Shown here in pieces: positions 1 through 5,420 of a stretch of 8,060 nt of DNA. Location: assembly GCA_024645305.1 (NCBI GenBank), contig JAHEFU010000127.1, positions 1 through 8,060 on the forward strand, in the 5' to 3' direction. The first letter of the stretch is position 1, and the number at the start of each line of letters is the position of its first letter. The notes beneath the pieces are model-generated. The model saw only the letters and a list, made by a program, of their open reading frames with translations, did no database searches and had not been told where the DNA came from. This DNA comes from Planctomycetales bacterium (GTDB taxonomy: Bacteria > 4484-113 > JAFGCY01). The translations under genes were made by a program, and so were the position numbers.

Positions 1-470
1 TCTGGTTCCGCAGCGGCCCGCCCCGTGAGACTTTGTCAATCCGGGTGCCGGTACAGGCCACGGGCATCATCTGCATCGTGGAGCCGGGTGCCCGCACCAT
101 AGAGCTTGTGCAGCAGGTGCGCCACAGCCGTGAGATGAACCAGCGTCACGTTGACACGATCCTGGCCCGTATCGGGGAGATCACGGCCCGGGCCGGTGCA
201 GCCCTGGGCGGTGGCAACCTCGAGGAAGTCGGGCGGCTGATGAATGAAAACCATGAACTGCTTTCCGACCTGGGTGTCAGCACTGAGCAGCTGGACCAGG
301 CGGTGGAGCTGCTGCGCTCCATGGGCGCGATGGGCGCAAAGCTCACCGGGGCCGGCGGTGGCGGTGCGGTGATTGCACTCGTCAATCCGGAAAAGCGGTA
401 CTCGATGATGCAGGAACTGGCGGGACGCTTCCCGCTGGTGCTGCCCTTTGAGCTGGGAAGTGCCACATGA
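1..470 (+). CDS. mvk: Mevalonate kinase, C-terminal part (5' end outside window)
   Basis: Mevalonate kinase phosphorylates (R)-mevalonate with ATP in the cytosol, the first of three ATP-dependent steps to isopentenyl diphosphate. The frame is open from position 3 with no stop, so the gene enters from the left; about 155 residues are visible. The clearest signature is the glycine-rich third GHMP motif, GAMGAKLTGAGGGG, encoded around 327-368. It is preceded by the helical region typical of the family, including RLMNENHELLSDLGVS, where bacterial mevalonate kinases carry a very similar MNEN-LL-LGVS stretch. The N-terminal ATP-binding motifs lie outside the window. The TGA stop (468-470) overlaps the ATG of the decarboxylase gene, so the two are co-transcribed and probably translationally coupled. 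Galactokinase or another GHMP kinase is possible from this piece alone, but the two following genes make mevalonate kinase much the best call. A TTG at 33 is internal, not a start. Confidence 0.88.
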   Translation, partial: WFRSGPPRETLSIRVPVQATGIICIVEPGARTIELVQQVRHSREMNQRHVDTILARIGEITARAGAALGGGNLEEVGRLMNENHELLSDLGVSTEQLDQAVELLRSMGAMGAKLTGAGGGGAVIALVNPEKRYSMMQELAGRFPLVLPFELGSAT

Positions 471-1435
471 GCAGCCGTGTCACCGCAGTGGCCCATGCCA
501 ACATCGCGCTGTGCAAGTACTGGGGCAAGAGCGGGCCGCTCGACACCCCGGCCACGCCGAGCATCTCCCTGGCGCTGGATTCACTGACCACCACGACGCA
601 CGTGTCCCGGATCGACGGGGAGAGCGATGAGGTGCTGATCAACGGCCAGGTCGCGGAGGGTATCGAACGCGAGCGTGTTGTCAGGTACCTTGACATCTGG
701 CGCAGCGAAAACTACATCAGCGGGCATCTGCGCATTGACAGCGAGAACAGCTTCCCGATGGCCAGCGGCCTGGCATCCAGTTCCTCGGCCTTCGCCGCCC
801 TGGCAACGGCCCTCAATGAACTCAGTGAGCAGCGCATCAGCCAGACCATGCTCAGCCAGCTGGCCCGGCGCGGCAGCGGCAGTGCCGCCCGCAGCATCTC
901 CGGTGGCCTGAGCAGTCTCTCCAGTGGAGACAATCCGGCGTCCCGCCTGCTGGTTCCCGCCGAGGATGTGCCCTGGGGAATGGTCGTCGGCGTGGTTGAC
1001 AGCGATGACAAGAAATACAGTTCCCGGGCCGGCATGAAGCTGGCGGAGCAGAGCTCTCCCTATTACCGGCGCTGGGTGCTGCAGGCGCGGCACGACTACC
1101 GCTACATGCTGCATGCCCTGCGCAGCTGGGACCTGGTGGAGGTCGGCGAACTGGCGGAGTCCAACTCCAATGCCATGCATGGCTGCATGCTGGCCTCCCG
1201 TCCATCCCTTATGTACTGGCAGGCCGGCACGATGGACATCATGCACAGTGTCGTCAGCTGGCGCGAGGAGGGCCTGCTGGCCTACTACACCGTGGATGCG
1301 GGCTCGCACGTGGCGGTGCTCTGCCACCTGGATGACCTCAGCGAGGTGGCCGAGCGGATGCAGTCCATCAACAGCGTTGTCAGGGTGATTGCCAACCGTG
1401 CGGCGGGACCGGCCGGGCTGGTTGCCTGCCGATGA
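467..1435 (+). CDS. mvaD: Diphosphomevalonate decarboxylase
   Basis: This cytosolic GHMP-superfamily enzyme uses ATP to decarboxylate and dehydrate mevalonate 5-diphosphate to isopentenyl diphosphate. The 322-residue product has the family signatures in order: AHANIALCKYWGKSG (residues 9-23, with the conserved KYWGK), the phosphate-binding loop SGLASSSSAFAAL (100-112), GSGSAARSISGG (136-147, with the conserved Arg at 142), the SSRAGM segment (185-190), and YTVDAGSHV (274-282). Asp277 matches the catalytic Asp of characterised decarboxylases. Length is near the lower end for the family and there is no truncation. The ATG at 467 is chosen because it overlaps the upstream TGA (ATGA, 467-470), with a GGGAAG-like purine run just upstream. 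The TGA (1433-1435) overlaps the next start in the same way. A mevalonate 3-kinase or other paralogue is unlikely given the intact KYWGK, Arg and Asp positions and the gene order. Confidence 0.95.
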   Translation: MSSRVTAVAHANIALCKYWGKSGPLDTPATPSISLALDSLTTTTHVSRIDGESDEVLINGQVAEGIERERVVRYLDIWRSENYISGHLRIDSENSFPMASGLASSSSAFAALATALNELSEQRISQTMLSQLARRGSGSAARSISGGLSSLSSGDNPASRLLVPAEDVPWGMVVGVVDSDDKKYSSRAGMKLAEQSSPYYRRWVLQARHDYRYMLHALRSWDLVEVGELAESNSNAMHGCMLASRPSLMYWQAGTMDIMHSVVSWREEGLLAYYTVDAGSHVAVLCHLDDLSEVAERMQSINSVVRVIANRAAGPAGLVACR

Positions 1436-2439
1436 GCCGGCTGCTGGTCCCCGGCAAGGTGATGCTCAGTGGGGAATACGGTGTGCTGGATGGCGGTCTG
1501 GCAACGATGCTGCCGCTGCCGCGCTACATGGTGCTCAGTACTTGCGACAGCGCTCCCGCCAGTGATTATCCCCCGGTGGTGGAGAAGGGCCGGGCATATT
1601 TCATGAGTGCCAGTGAGAACCACGAGCGCACACACGGCCTGCCTCATGTACTGATTGACCGCGCGGCCTTTGATGCAGAGGATCCGCAGGGGCGGATGCT
1701 CAAGCTGGGTATCGGCTCCAGTGCCGCTGAAGCCGCCGGAGTGCTCGGCCTGCGCCTGCTCAATGCCGGGGCGCGGATCAGCGGGCGCGAGGCGGTTTTC
1801 CTCGAGGATGTGCTGACCGTGCACCGCCGGGCGCAGGGAGATGTCGGCAGCGGGGCGGATGCCGCGGTCTGTGCGCTGGGTCGGCCTCTGCTGTTCCGCG
1901 GCGGGGAATCGGTGGCGGTGGAGCTGATCAGGCCGCAAAATGACGACGTTCCCCTCAATCTCCTGTGGAGTGGGCAGCCGGCGGACAGCCGCGAGCTTGC
2001 TGACAAGTTTTCCTTCTGGGCCGGCAATGACCCGCAGGCAGCAGCGATGATCCGCGAGCTGCACGAGGCTGCCGAGTATCTCGGGCGGGCCTGGTTCAAC
2101 TCCAGCCAGGCGGAACTGTTCGGCCTGATCGATGCGCACAATGCGGTGATGAAGGAAGTCAGCAAGGCGGCCGGGATCAGCTACTTCATGCCGGTGCATA
2201 CCCAGCTGGACGCCTGGGCCCGCCGCCATGGCGGACGTTGCAAGCCGACTGGTGCAGGTGGCGGGGACATGGTGCTGCTGGCGGGCGAACTGCCCCTGGG
2301 GCAGTTGCCAAGACTGTGCATTCCGATCAGTGCGGCGGAAGTGTTCAATGTGACAACGATCTCAGCGCAGCTGGATGCGGCTGCTGACGTCCGGGAAGCG
2401 GCGGAGGCCGGTACGGCCGGGAATACCGGGCAGGACTAG
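1432..2439 (+). CDS. mvaK2: Phosphomevalonate kinase (GHMP family)
   Basis: The enzyme phosphorylates mevalonate 5-phosphate to the diphosphate, the step before the decarboxylase encoded just upstream, so the run supplies all three kinase/decarboxylase steps of the lower mevalonate pathway. The 335-residue protein shows the GHMP layout: PGKVMLSGEYGVL near the N-terminus (7-19), the ATP-binding loop KLGIGSSAAEAAG (91-103), GDVGSGADAA (136-145), and the C-terminal PTGAGGGD loop (272-279). The KLGIGSSAA form and the SGEYGVL motif resemble ERG8-type phosphomevalonate kinases rather than mevalonate kinase. The start ATG overlaps the upstream stop (ATGA, 1432-1435). I see no good Shine-Dalgarno site before it, so translation is probably coupled. 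The last dozen residues are a small, Gly/Ala-rich tail. The TAG at 2437-2439 lies inside a CTAG shared with the stop of the convergent gene. Function is assigned by motif and context, not by full alignment. Confidence 0.9.
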   Translation: MSRLLVPGKVMLSGEYGVLDGGLATMLPLPRYMVLSTCDSAPASDYPPVVEKGRAYFMSASENHERTHGLPHVLIDRAAFDAEDPQGRMLKLGIGSSAAEAAGVLGLRLLNAGARISGREAVFLEDVLTVHRRAQGDVGSGADAAVCALGRPLLFRGGESVAVELIRPQNDDVPLNLLWSGQPADSRELADKFSFWAGNDPQAAAMIRELHEAAEYLGRAWFNSSQAELFGLIDAHNAVMKEVSKAAGISYFMPVHTQLDAWARRHGGRCKPTGAGGGDMVLLAGELPLGQLPRLCIPISAAEVFNVTTISAQLDAAADVREAAEAGTAGNTGQD

Positions 2440-3956
2440 AGCGTACTGGCCAGTTCGCTCATCGTCACCAGTTCGTAGCCTTCCTCGCGCAGGCGCTCAA
2501 TCAGCTCCGGCAGCATGTCAATCGTGGCCTGCACGCCGTCATGCGCCAGGATCACACTGCCATTCTGCACACTGTCCAGGGTGTGCTGCAGCAGTTCCTC
2601 GCGGGTCTTGTTGCCATGGGTGTCATTGAGCGCCACGTCCCACATGGCGCAGACCATCCGCCGCTCGTTGAGCAGCTTCTGGCTTGCATCGTCAATCTGT
2701 CCGCCGGGAGGCCGCAGGAAGCGCGGGCGCTCGCCGGTGAGCTGCTCCACGAGATCCTGGTAGGCGTCGATCTGGTATTCCTTCTCACCCGGCGGCAGCT
2801 TGGGCAGGCGGAAGTGATCATAGGTCTGGCTGCCTATCTCATGACCCTGCTGGTGCGCCATCTGCAGCCACTGGGGGTGCTTGTTGGCCTGGACCCCGAC
2901 GAAGAAGAAGGTTGCCGGGGCATTGTAGAAGTCGAGGATTGCCAGGATCTGCCCCGTGTACTCCGGGTGCGGTCCGTCGTCAAAGGTCAGAGCCACCTGG
3001 CGCAGTTTGCCATTGCCGCGGGTGATGCGGTGCAGGTCATCCCGGATCTGGTAAGCCTTCCGGGCCGGCAGCTCGCCTGCTGGACCGGGCAGCAGTGGTG
3101 CAGTCCGGCTGCCGGGGATTGCCAGCCGGCCGGCGGTGGTTTGCAGGATCGCCGGAGCGGGGGAATCTCTGTCCGGAATGAATCCTGCCCCTGCGGACAG
3201 CCCTGCGTCCGCCGGGCTGCCGTCAGCAATGGCGGCTTCCGCGCTTTCAGCACTGTCCTGCAGGGCCCGCTGTACCCCTTCCTCCACGGCATCGGTCAGG
3301 GGCGGTGTGGAAACCTCCCGTTCCTCCGGGAAGCGCAGTTCTCCGATCCCCTGCCGGCTGCGGTCCGGATTGCGACGGATACGGAAATCACGGCCTGCGG
3401 GTTCAGTGTCAGCCTCTGCCGGTGGATCAGGGGCGGCATCTGCTGTGATCTCTTCAGTGTCCAGTTCAGGGGCAGGTGGCAGGCTTGGCTGATCAACAAC
3501 TGCAGAATCCTCAGGCGAATCCACTGCGGCCTCTGCCGGGTCCTCCGGCACTGCATCCGTGGACGGCTCCGTGGCAGCGGCAGCTAAGGCCTCCTGGACT
3601 TCCACATCGGCATCCTCGTGCATGACAGTCCGCTGCTGCAGCTGCTTTATCTCTGGCTTTACCAGCCGGGCCGTAATCGTCTGAGTTTCACTGTCCGGTT
3701 TTGAGTACGCGGCCAGCAGTCCCGCAACATCGGCAGTGATACTGCGGAACACCCGTCTCACAGCCAGTTCCTGGCGGTAGGTCCAGACAGGCTCCTCATC
3801 GGTACCAGAGGGGCTGATCCAGCCCCCGCGGTGGCTGCCGCCATCAGTTCGCTGGCGGCTGGTCAGGTTGGAGGAATTACGCTCCACCTGAGCCCAGGCC
3901 GGCAGGCTCAGCAACAACAGGAGCATGGTAAGCAGCAGCGGTCCGCGTAGTTTCAT
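2436..3956 (-). CDS. Exported NodB-type polysaccharide deacetylase with acidic linker
   Basis: This 506-residue protein probably acts outside the cytoplasm on a cell-wall or exopolysaccharide substrate, removing acetyl groups from N-acetylated sugars. Residues 1-22 are a Sec signal peptide: positive start, leucine-rich core, AWA cleavage site before Gln23. Residues about 113-190 are a highly acidic Ala/Pro/Glu/Asp-rich, probably disordered linker. The NodB domain fills about 319-506: TFDDGP (324-329, catalytic Asp326 and metal ligand Asp327), the second motif at 376-381, RPPGG (415-419), MWDVALND (438-445) and ILAHDG (469-474, His472). In motif two the usual H-[S/T]-x-x-H reads Q-T-Y-D-H, so the first metal-ligand His is Gln377 (CAG, 2826-2828); activity may be altered. 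The ATG at 3956 is chosen because it gives the intact signal peptide; no Shine-Dalgarno site precedes it. It stands alone, facing the mevalonate genes tail to tail. Substrate unknown. Confidence 0.9.
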   Translation of the reverse strand: MKLRGPLLLTMLLLLLSLPAWAQVERNSSNLTSRQRTDGGSHRGGWISPSGTDEEPVWTYRQELAVRRVFRSITADVAGLLAAYSKPDSETQTITARLVKPEIKQLQQRTVMHEDADVEVQEALAAAATEPSTDAVPEDPAEAAVDSPEDSAVVDQPSLPPAPELDTEEITADAAPDPPAEADTEPAGRDFRIRRNPDRSRQGIGELRFPEEREVSTPPLTDAVEEGVQRALQDSAESAEAAIADGSPADAGLSAGAGFIPDRDSPAPAILQTTAGRLAIPGSRTAPLLPGPAGELPARKAYQIRDDLHRITRGNGKLRQVALTFDDGPHPEYTGQILAILDFYNAPATFFFVGVQANKHPQWLQMAHQQGHEIGSQTYDHFRLPKLPPGEKEYQIDAYQDLVEQLTGERPRFLRPPGGQIDDASQKLLNERRMVCAMWDVALNDTHGNKTREELLQHTLDSVQNGSVILAHDGVQATIDMLPELIERLREEGYELVTMSELASTL

Positions 3957-3964
3957 GGATTCAG

Positions 3965-3970
3965 ATTATA
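3965..3970 (-). promoter_or_regulatory. Candidate -10 element of the deacetylase gene
   Basis: Reading on the minus strand, a perfect TATAAT ends 8 bases before the deacetylase ATG. Transcription from it would begin almost at the start codon, giving a leaderless or near-leaderless mRNA, which fits the absence of a ribosome binding site there. No convincing -35 box is seen at 16-18 bases (GCACCT at 17). The same 10-base string TTATAATCTG recurs before the YtxH gene. An alternative is a promoter further upstream, with this match being chance. Confidence 0.35.
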
Positions 3971-3995
3971 AACGATCAGTCACCCGGAGGTGCGG

Positions 3996-4077
3996 ACACT
4001 GAAGATTACGCAGTTCAGCGTCAGGCTCCAACGTGCCCCGGAGCCTGCATTGCTAGCTTCAGACGGCTATTCAGTGT
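3996..4077. repeat. Nested inverted repeats, possible structured RNA or operator
   Basis: An 82-base stretch between the deacetylase and the tRNA genes is bounded by a perfect 8-base inverted repeat, ACACTGAA (3996-4003) and TTCAGTGT (4070-4077). It encloses a second perfect 8-base pair, CAGGCTCC (4022-4029) and GGAGCCTG (4040-4047), with a 10-base loop. A third, overlapping pairing is possible between CTGAAG (3999-4004) and CTTCAG (4057-4062), mutually exclusive with part of the outer one. No U-tract follows on either strand, so it is not an intrinsic terminator. It could be part of a long leader of the deacetylase mRNA, a small RNA, or a protein-binding site. I do not recognise a known RNA family. 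Confidence 0.35.
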
Positions 4078-4147
4078 TGATATTGCCGGCCGGAAACCTC
4101 CATTGCATCTGACAGGACAGATCTGCAGCAAAATTGCCTGCTTTGTA

Positions 4148-4177
4148 CTGGCAAAAAAGCATCTTCTCGGCTATAAT
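4148..4177 (+). promoter_or_regulatory. Promoter of the tRNA-Asp/tRNA-Phe unit
   Basis: A perfect TATAAT (4172-4177) is preceded, 18 bases away, by CTGGCA (4148-4153), four of six matches to the sigma-70 -35 box. An A-rich run lies just after the -35 box, and CCG follows the -10 box. Transcription should start near 4184, about 30 bases before the mature 5' end of tRNA-Asp, a normal distance for a tRNA precursor. The assignment is by consensus only. Confidence 0.6.
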
Positions 4178-4213
4178 CCGTTTCCCTCGGTTTTCGAATC
4201 GTGGCTAGGCTGC

Positions 4214-4290
4214 GGGGGCGTGGTCTAGTGGTCTAGGATGCCTGCCTGTCACGCAGGAGGTCGCGAGTTCGAGTCTCGTCGCCCCCGCCA
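4214..4290 (+). tRNA. tRNA-Asp (anticodon GUC)
   Basis: The 77-base gene folds as a complete cloverleaf. The acceptor stem pairs GGGGGCG (4214-4220) with CGCCCCC (4280-4286), followed by discriminator G, the identity base of tRNA-Asp, and an encoded CCA (4288-4290). The anticodon stem CCTGC/GCAGG (4241-4245/4253-4257) holds loop CTGTCAC with anticodon GTC at 4248-4250. The T loop is TTCGAGT. The anticodon arm and following bases are nearly identical to E. coli tRNA-Asp. The gene is first of a two-tRNA unit, 11 bases before tRNA-Phe. Confidence 0.97.
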
Positions 4291-4301
4291 TTTTTCCTTC
4301 C

Positions 4302-4374
4302 GGCGAGGTAGCTCAGGTGGTAGAGCAGGGGACTGAAAATCCCCGTGTCGGCGGTTCGAGTCCGTCCCTCGCCA
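4302..4374 (+). tRNA. tRNA-Phe (anticodon GAA), CCA not encoded
   Basis: The acceptor stem pairs GGCGAGG (4302-4308) with CCTCGCC (4367-4373), with discriminator A at 4374. The anticodon stem GGGGA/TCCCC (4328-4332/4340-4344) encloses loop CTGAAAA with GAA at 4335-4337. The D arm (TAGCTCAGGTGGTAGAGCA) and T loop (TTCGAGT) are standard, and the anticodon arm closely matches E. coli tRNA-Phe. Unlike its neighbour, the gene is followed by CTT rather than CCA, so the 3' end must be added by the CCA-adding enzyme. It is probably co-transcribed with tRNA-Asp. No clear intrinsic terminator follows on this strand. Confidence 0.96.
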
Positions 4375-4444
4375 CTTCTATGCTTCCTGATCCCCCCGCC
4401 GGCACACCGGTGCTGCATGTCGCAGGACTCTCCATAGTTGCCAG

Positions 4445-4470
4445 AAAAAAGGGCGCCGCTAGGGCACCCT
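4445..4470 (-). terminator. Intrinsic terminator of the YtxH-type gene
   Basis: On the minus strand, AGGGTGCC (4470-4463) and GGCGCCCT (4457-4450) form an 8-base-pair stem with one G-U pair and loop CTAGC, followed directly by a run of T (six, counting the last stem base). It begins 28 bases after the stop of the YtxH-type gene, the expected place for its Rho-independent terminator. On the plus strand the hairpin is followed by TATAC, not a U-run, so it should terminate the tRNA transcript poorly if at all. Confidence 0.85.
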
Positions 4471-4498
4471 TATACATTCACTCCAGATTCTGCCGGAT

Positions 4499-4888
4499 CT
4501 AGGCCGGGCTGATTTCATCGCCGGAGCCATCCCCGGCATGCTCGTTCTGGTGCATGCGGTCGGAAATCTGGCTCTTCACCTGGCCGAGCTTCTCGCCAAC
4601 GCGTGCACTGTACTCACCGGCCTTCTCGCGGCCTGACTCGTAGGCAGTCTGCGCGCGCTCCTTGCCGCTCTCAATCAGCTCATGGGCCTTGCTCTTGCTG
4701 GTTTCCAGCGCGTCACGCGAATAGTCCTTGGCCTTGTCGTAGTAGTCCTTGCCGTACTCAGCGATGTCGCTGCGCAATTCCCTGCCCGCCTTGGGAGCGA
4801 CAAGCAGTCCGATCACGGTTCCCACGAGGGTGCCCAGACCGAACCCGGCAATCAACATTGCCATACCCCTGTCATCATACTTGCTCAT
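4499..4888 (-). CDS. YtxH-domain small membrane protein with 11-residue repeats
   Basis: The 129-residue product has a short N-terminal segment (1-8), one glycine-rich membrane segment (about 9-30), and immediately the VAPKAGRELR signature (30-39) that marks YtxH-domain proteins, a general-stress-associated family of unknown molecular role. The rest is charged and helical. Residues 50-104 parse into five successive 11-residue units, of which IESGKERAQTA (72-82) and YESGREKAGEY (83-93) are plainly related, recalling LEA-type amphipathic helices. The tail (112-129) is acidic. The ATG at 4888 is chosen because GGAGGA lies at 4899-4894, 5 bases upstream. The open frame continues further 5' but would run through a promoter and into the divergent gene. 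It has its own promoter and terminator and so is probably a single-gene transcript. The likely location is the inner membrane; a role in envelope or desiccation stress is inference from the family and repeats only. Confidence 0.87.
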   Translation of the reverse strand: MSKYDDRGMAMLIAGFGLGTLVGTVIGLLVAPKAGRELRSDIAEYGKDYYDKAKDYSRDALETSKSKAHELIESGKERAQTAYESGREKAGEYSARVGEKLGQVKSQISDRMHQNEHAGDGSGDEISPA

Positions 4889-4916
4889 GTCATTCCTCCG
4901 CTTAAGTTCCACACAG

Positions 4917-4943
4917 ATTATAACTTGCTGCGTGTGCAGCCAA
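4917..4943 (-). promoter_or_regulatory. Promoter of the YtxH-type gene
   Basis: The minus strand has a perfect TATAAT at 4922-4917 with TTGGCT at 4943-4938 as a candidate -35 (four of six matches, but a short 15-base spacer). Transcription would start near 4910, giving a leader of about 20 bases that contains the GGAGGA ribosome binding site. The -10 context TTATAATCTG is identical to that before the deacetylase gene. Confidence 0.5.
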
Positions 4944-5004
4944 TCCACCAGTATGTAATACCGGGCGTTTGGACGTGTTATTTCCAACAGATGTTTTACT
5001 GCGT

Positions 5005-5010
5005 TAGAAT
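5005..5010 (+). promoter_or_regulatory. Candidate -10 element of the rhodanese-methyltransferase pair
   Basis: TAGAAT at 5005-5010 is the best -10 match in the divergent gap, with only a weak -35 candidate (TTCCAA, 4982-4987, 17-base spacer). It would start the transcript near 5017, leaving about 29 bases of leader containing GGAGG (5031-5035). Support is by consensus only. Confidence 0.35.
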
Positions 5011-5045
5011 CTCCAGCAGCAAATGAACCTGGAGGTGCCTTGCAC

Positions 5046-5420
5046 ATGGCAGCAGGCATGCCTGGACAGGCAGATGTCCCGGAAATTGATGTGCAGCAGG
5101 CCCGGCAGTACATCGCCGAGAAGAGTAGCGACAGCGCATTCGTGCTGCTGGATGTACGCACTCCGGCGGAAGTCGCGGAAGCCCACATTGCGGGCTGCGT
5201 AATGCTTGATCTCAACGGCGGTGAATTCCTCAGGCAGCTGCCTCGCCTGGACCCGCAGAAGGACTACCTGCTGGTCTGCCGCAGTGGCAATCGCAGTGGA
5301 TACGCCGCAGCCGTCATGCTCAACCTGGGCTTCCGCCGGGCGGTTAACATGCAGGGAGGGATGCTGGACTGGATCCGGGCTGGCTACGACGTGGAAAGCG
5401 GAGGTGTGGAGTCAGCGTGA
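5046..5420 (+). CDS. Single-domain rhodanese-like sulfurtransferase
   Basis: Rhodanese domains carry sulfur as a cysteine persulfide and pass it to thiophilic acceptors such as cyanide or partner proteins. The 124-residue product is a single domain: FVLLDVRTPAEVAEAHIAG (32-50) is the conserved CH2A-like strand and helix with the D-V-R and H-I-x-G signatures, and LLVCRSGNRSGYAA (75-88) is the active-site loop with catalytic Cys78 and the CxxGxR pattern. No signal peptide is seen, so it should be cytoplasmic. The ATG at 5046 is preferred because GGAGG (5031-5035) sits 10 bases upstream; a TTG at 5040 in frame would be only 4 bases from it. Its TGA (5418-5420) overlaps the GTG of the methyltransferase gene, so the two are co-expressed. 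Single-domain rhodaneses of the GlpE/PspE kind have many roles; the specific acceptor here is unknown. Confidence 0.9.
   Translation: MAAGMPGQADVPEIDVQQARQYIAEKSSDSAFVLLDVRTPAEVAEAHIAGCVMLDLNGGEFLRQLPRLDPQKDYLLVCRSGNRSGYAAAVMLNLGFRRAVNMQGGMLDWIRAGYDVESGGVESA

Noticed and set aside
2541..3587. 348-codon plus-strand open frame opposite the deacetylase gene
   Set aside because: It has no recognisable motifs, and lies wholly antisense to a gene with a signal peptide and NodB motifs. In high-GC DNA long antisense frames are expected.
3256..4010. Possible frameshift or gene fusion within the long N-terminal part of the deacetylase
   Set aside because: The frame is uninterrupted, the signal peptide and NodB domain are in the same frame, and the low-complexity linker explains the unusual composition.
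4022..4047. Inverted repeat CAGGCTCC/GGAGCCTG as an intrinsic terminator
   Set aside because: No T-run follows on either strand, and no gene ends toward it.
4233..4502. Two 61-codon ORFs over the tRNA genes (4233-4418 minus, 4317-4502 plus)
   Set aside because: Their peptides (ETRTRDLL..., VGGSSPS...) are the familiar spurious translations of tRNA genes.
5011..5034. Hairpin CTCCAG/CTGGAG that could hide the rhodanese ribosome binding site
   Set aside because: If the -10 box at 5005-5010 is used, transcription starts near 5017, after the 5' arm, so the hairpin would not be in the mRNA.
4889..5215. Longer 238-residue version of the YtxH-type protein starting at 5215
   Set aside because: The extra part has no family similarity, overlaps the divergent rhodanese gene and crosses the promoter region. 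The ATG at 4888 has a strong GGAGGA site.
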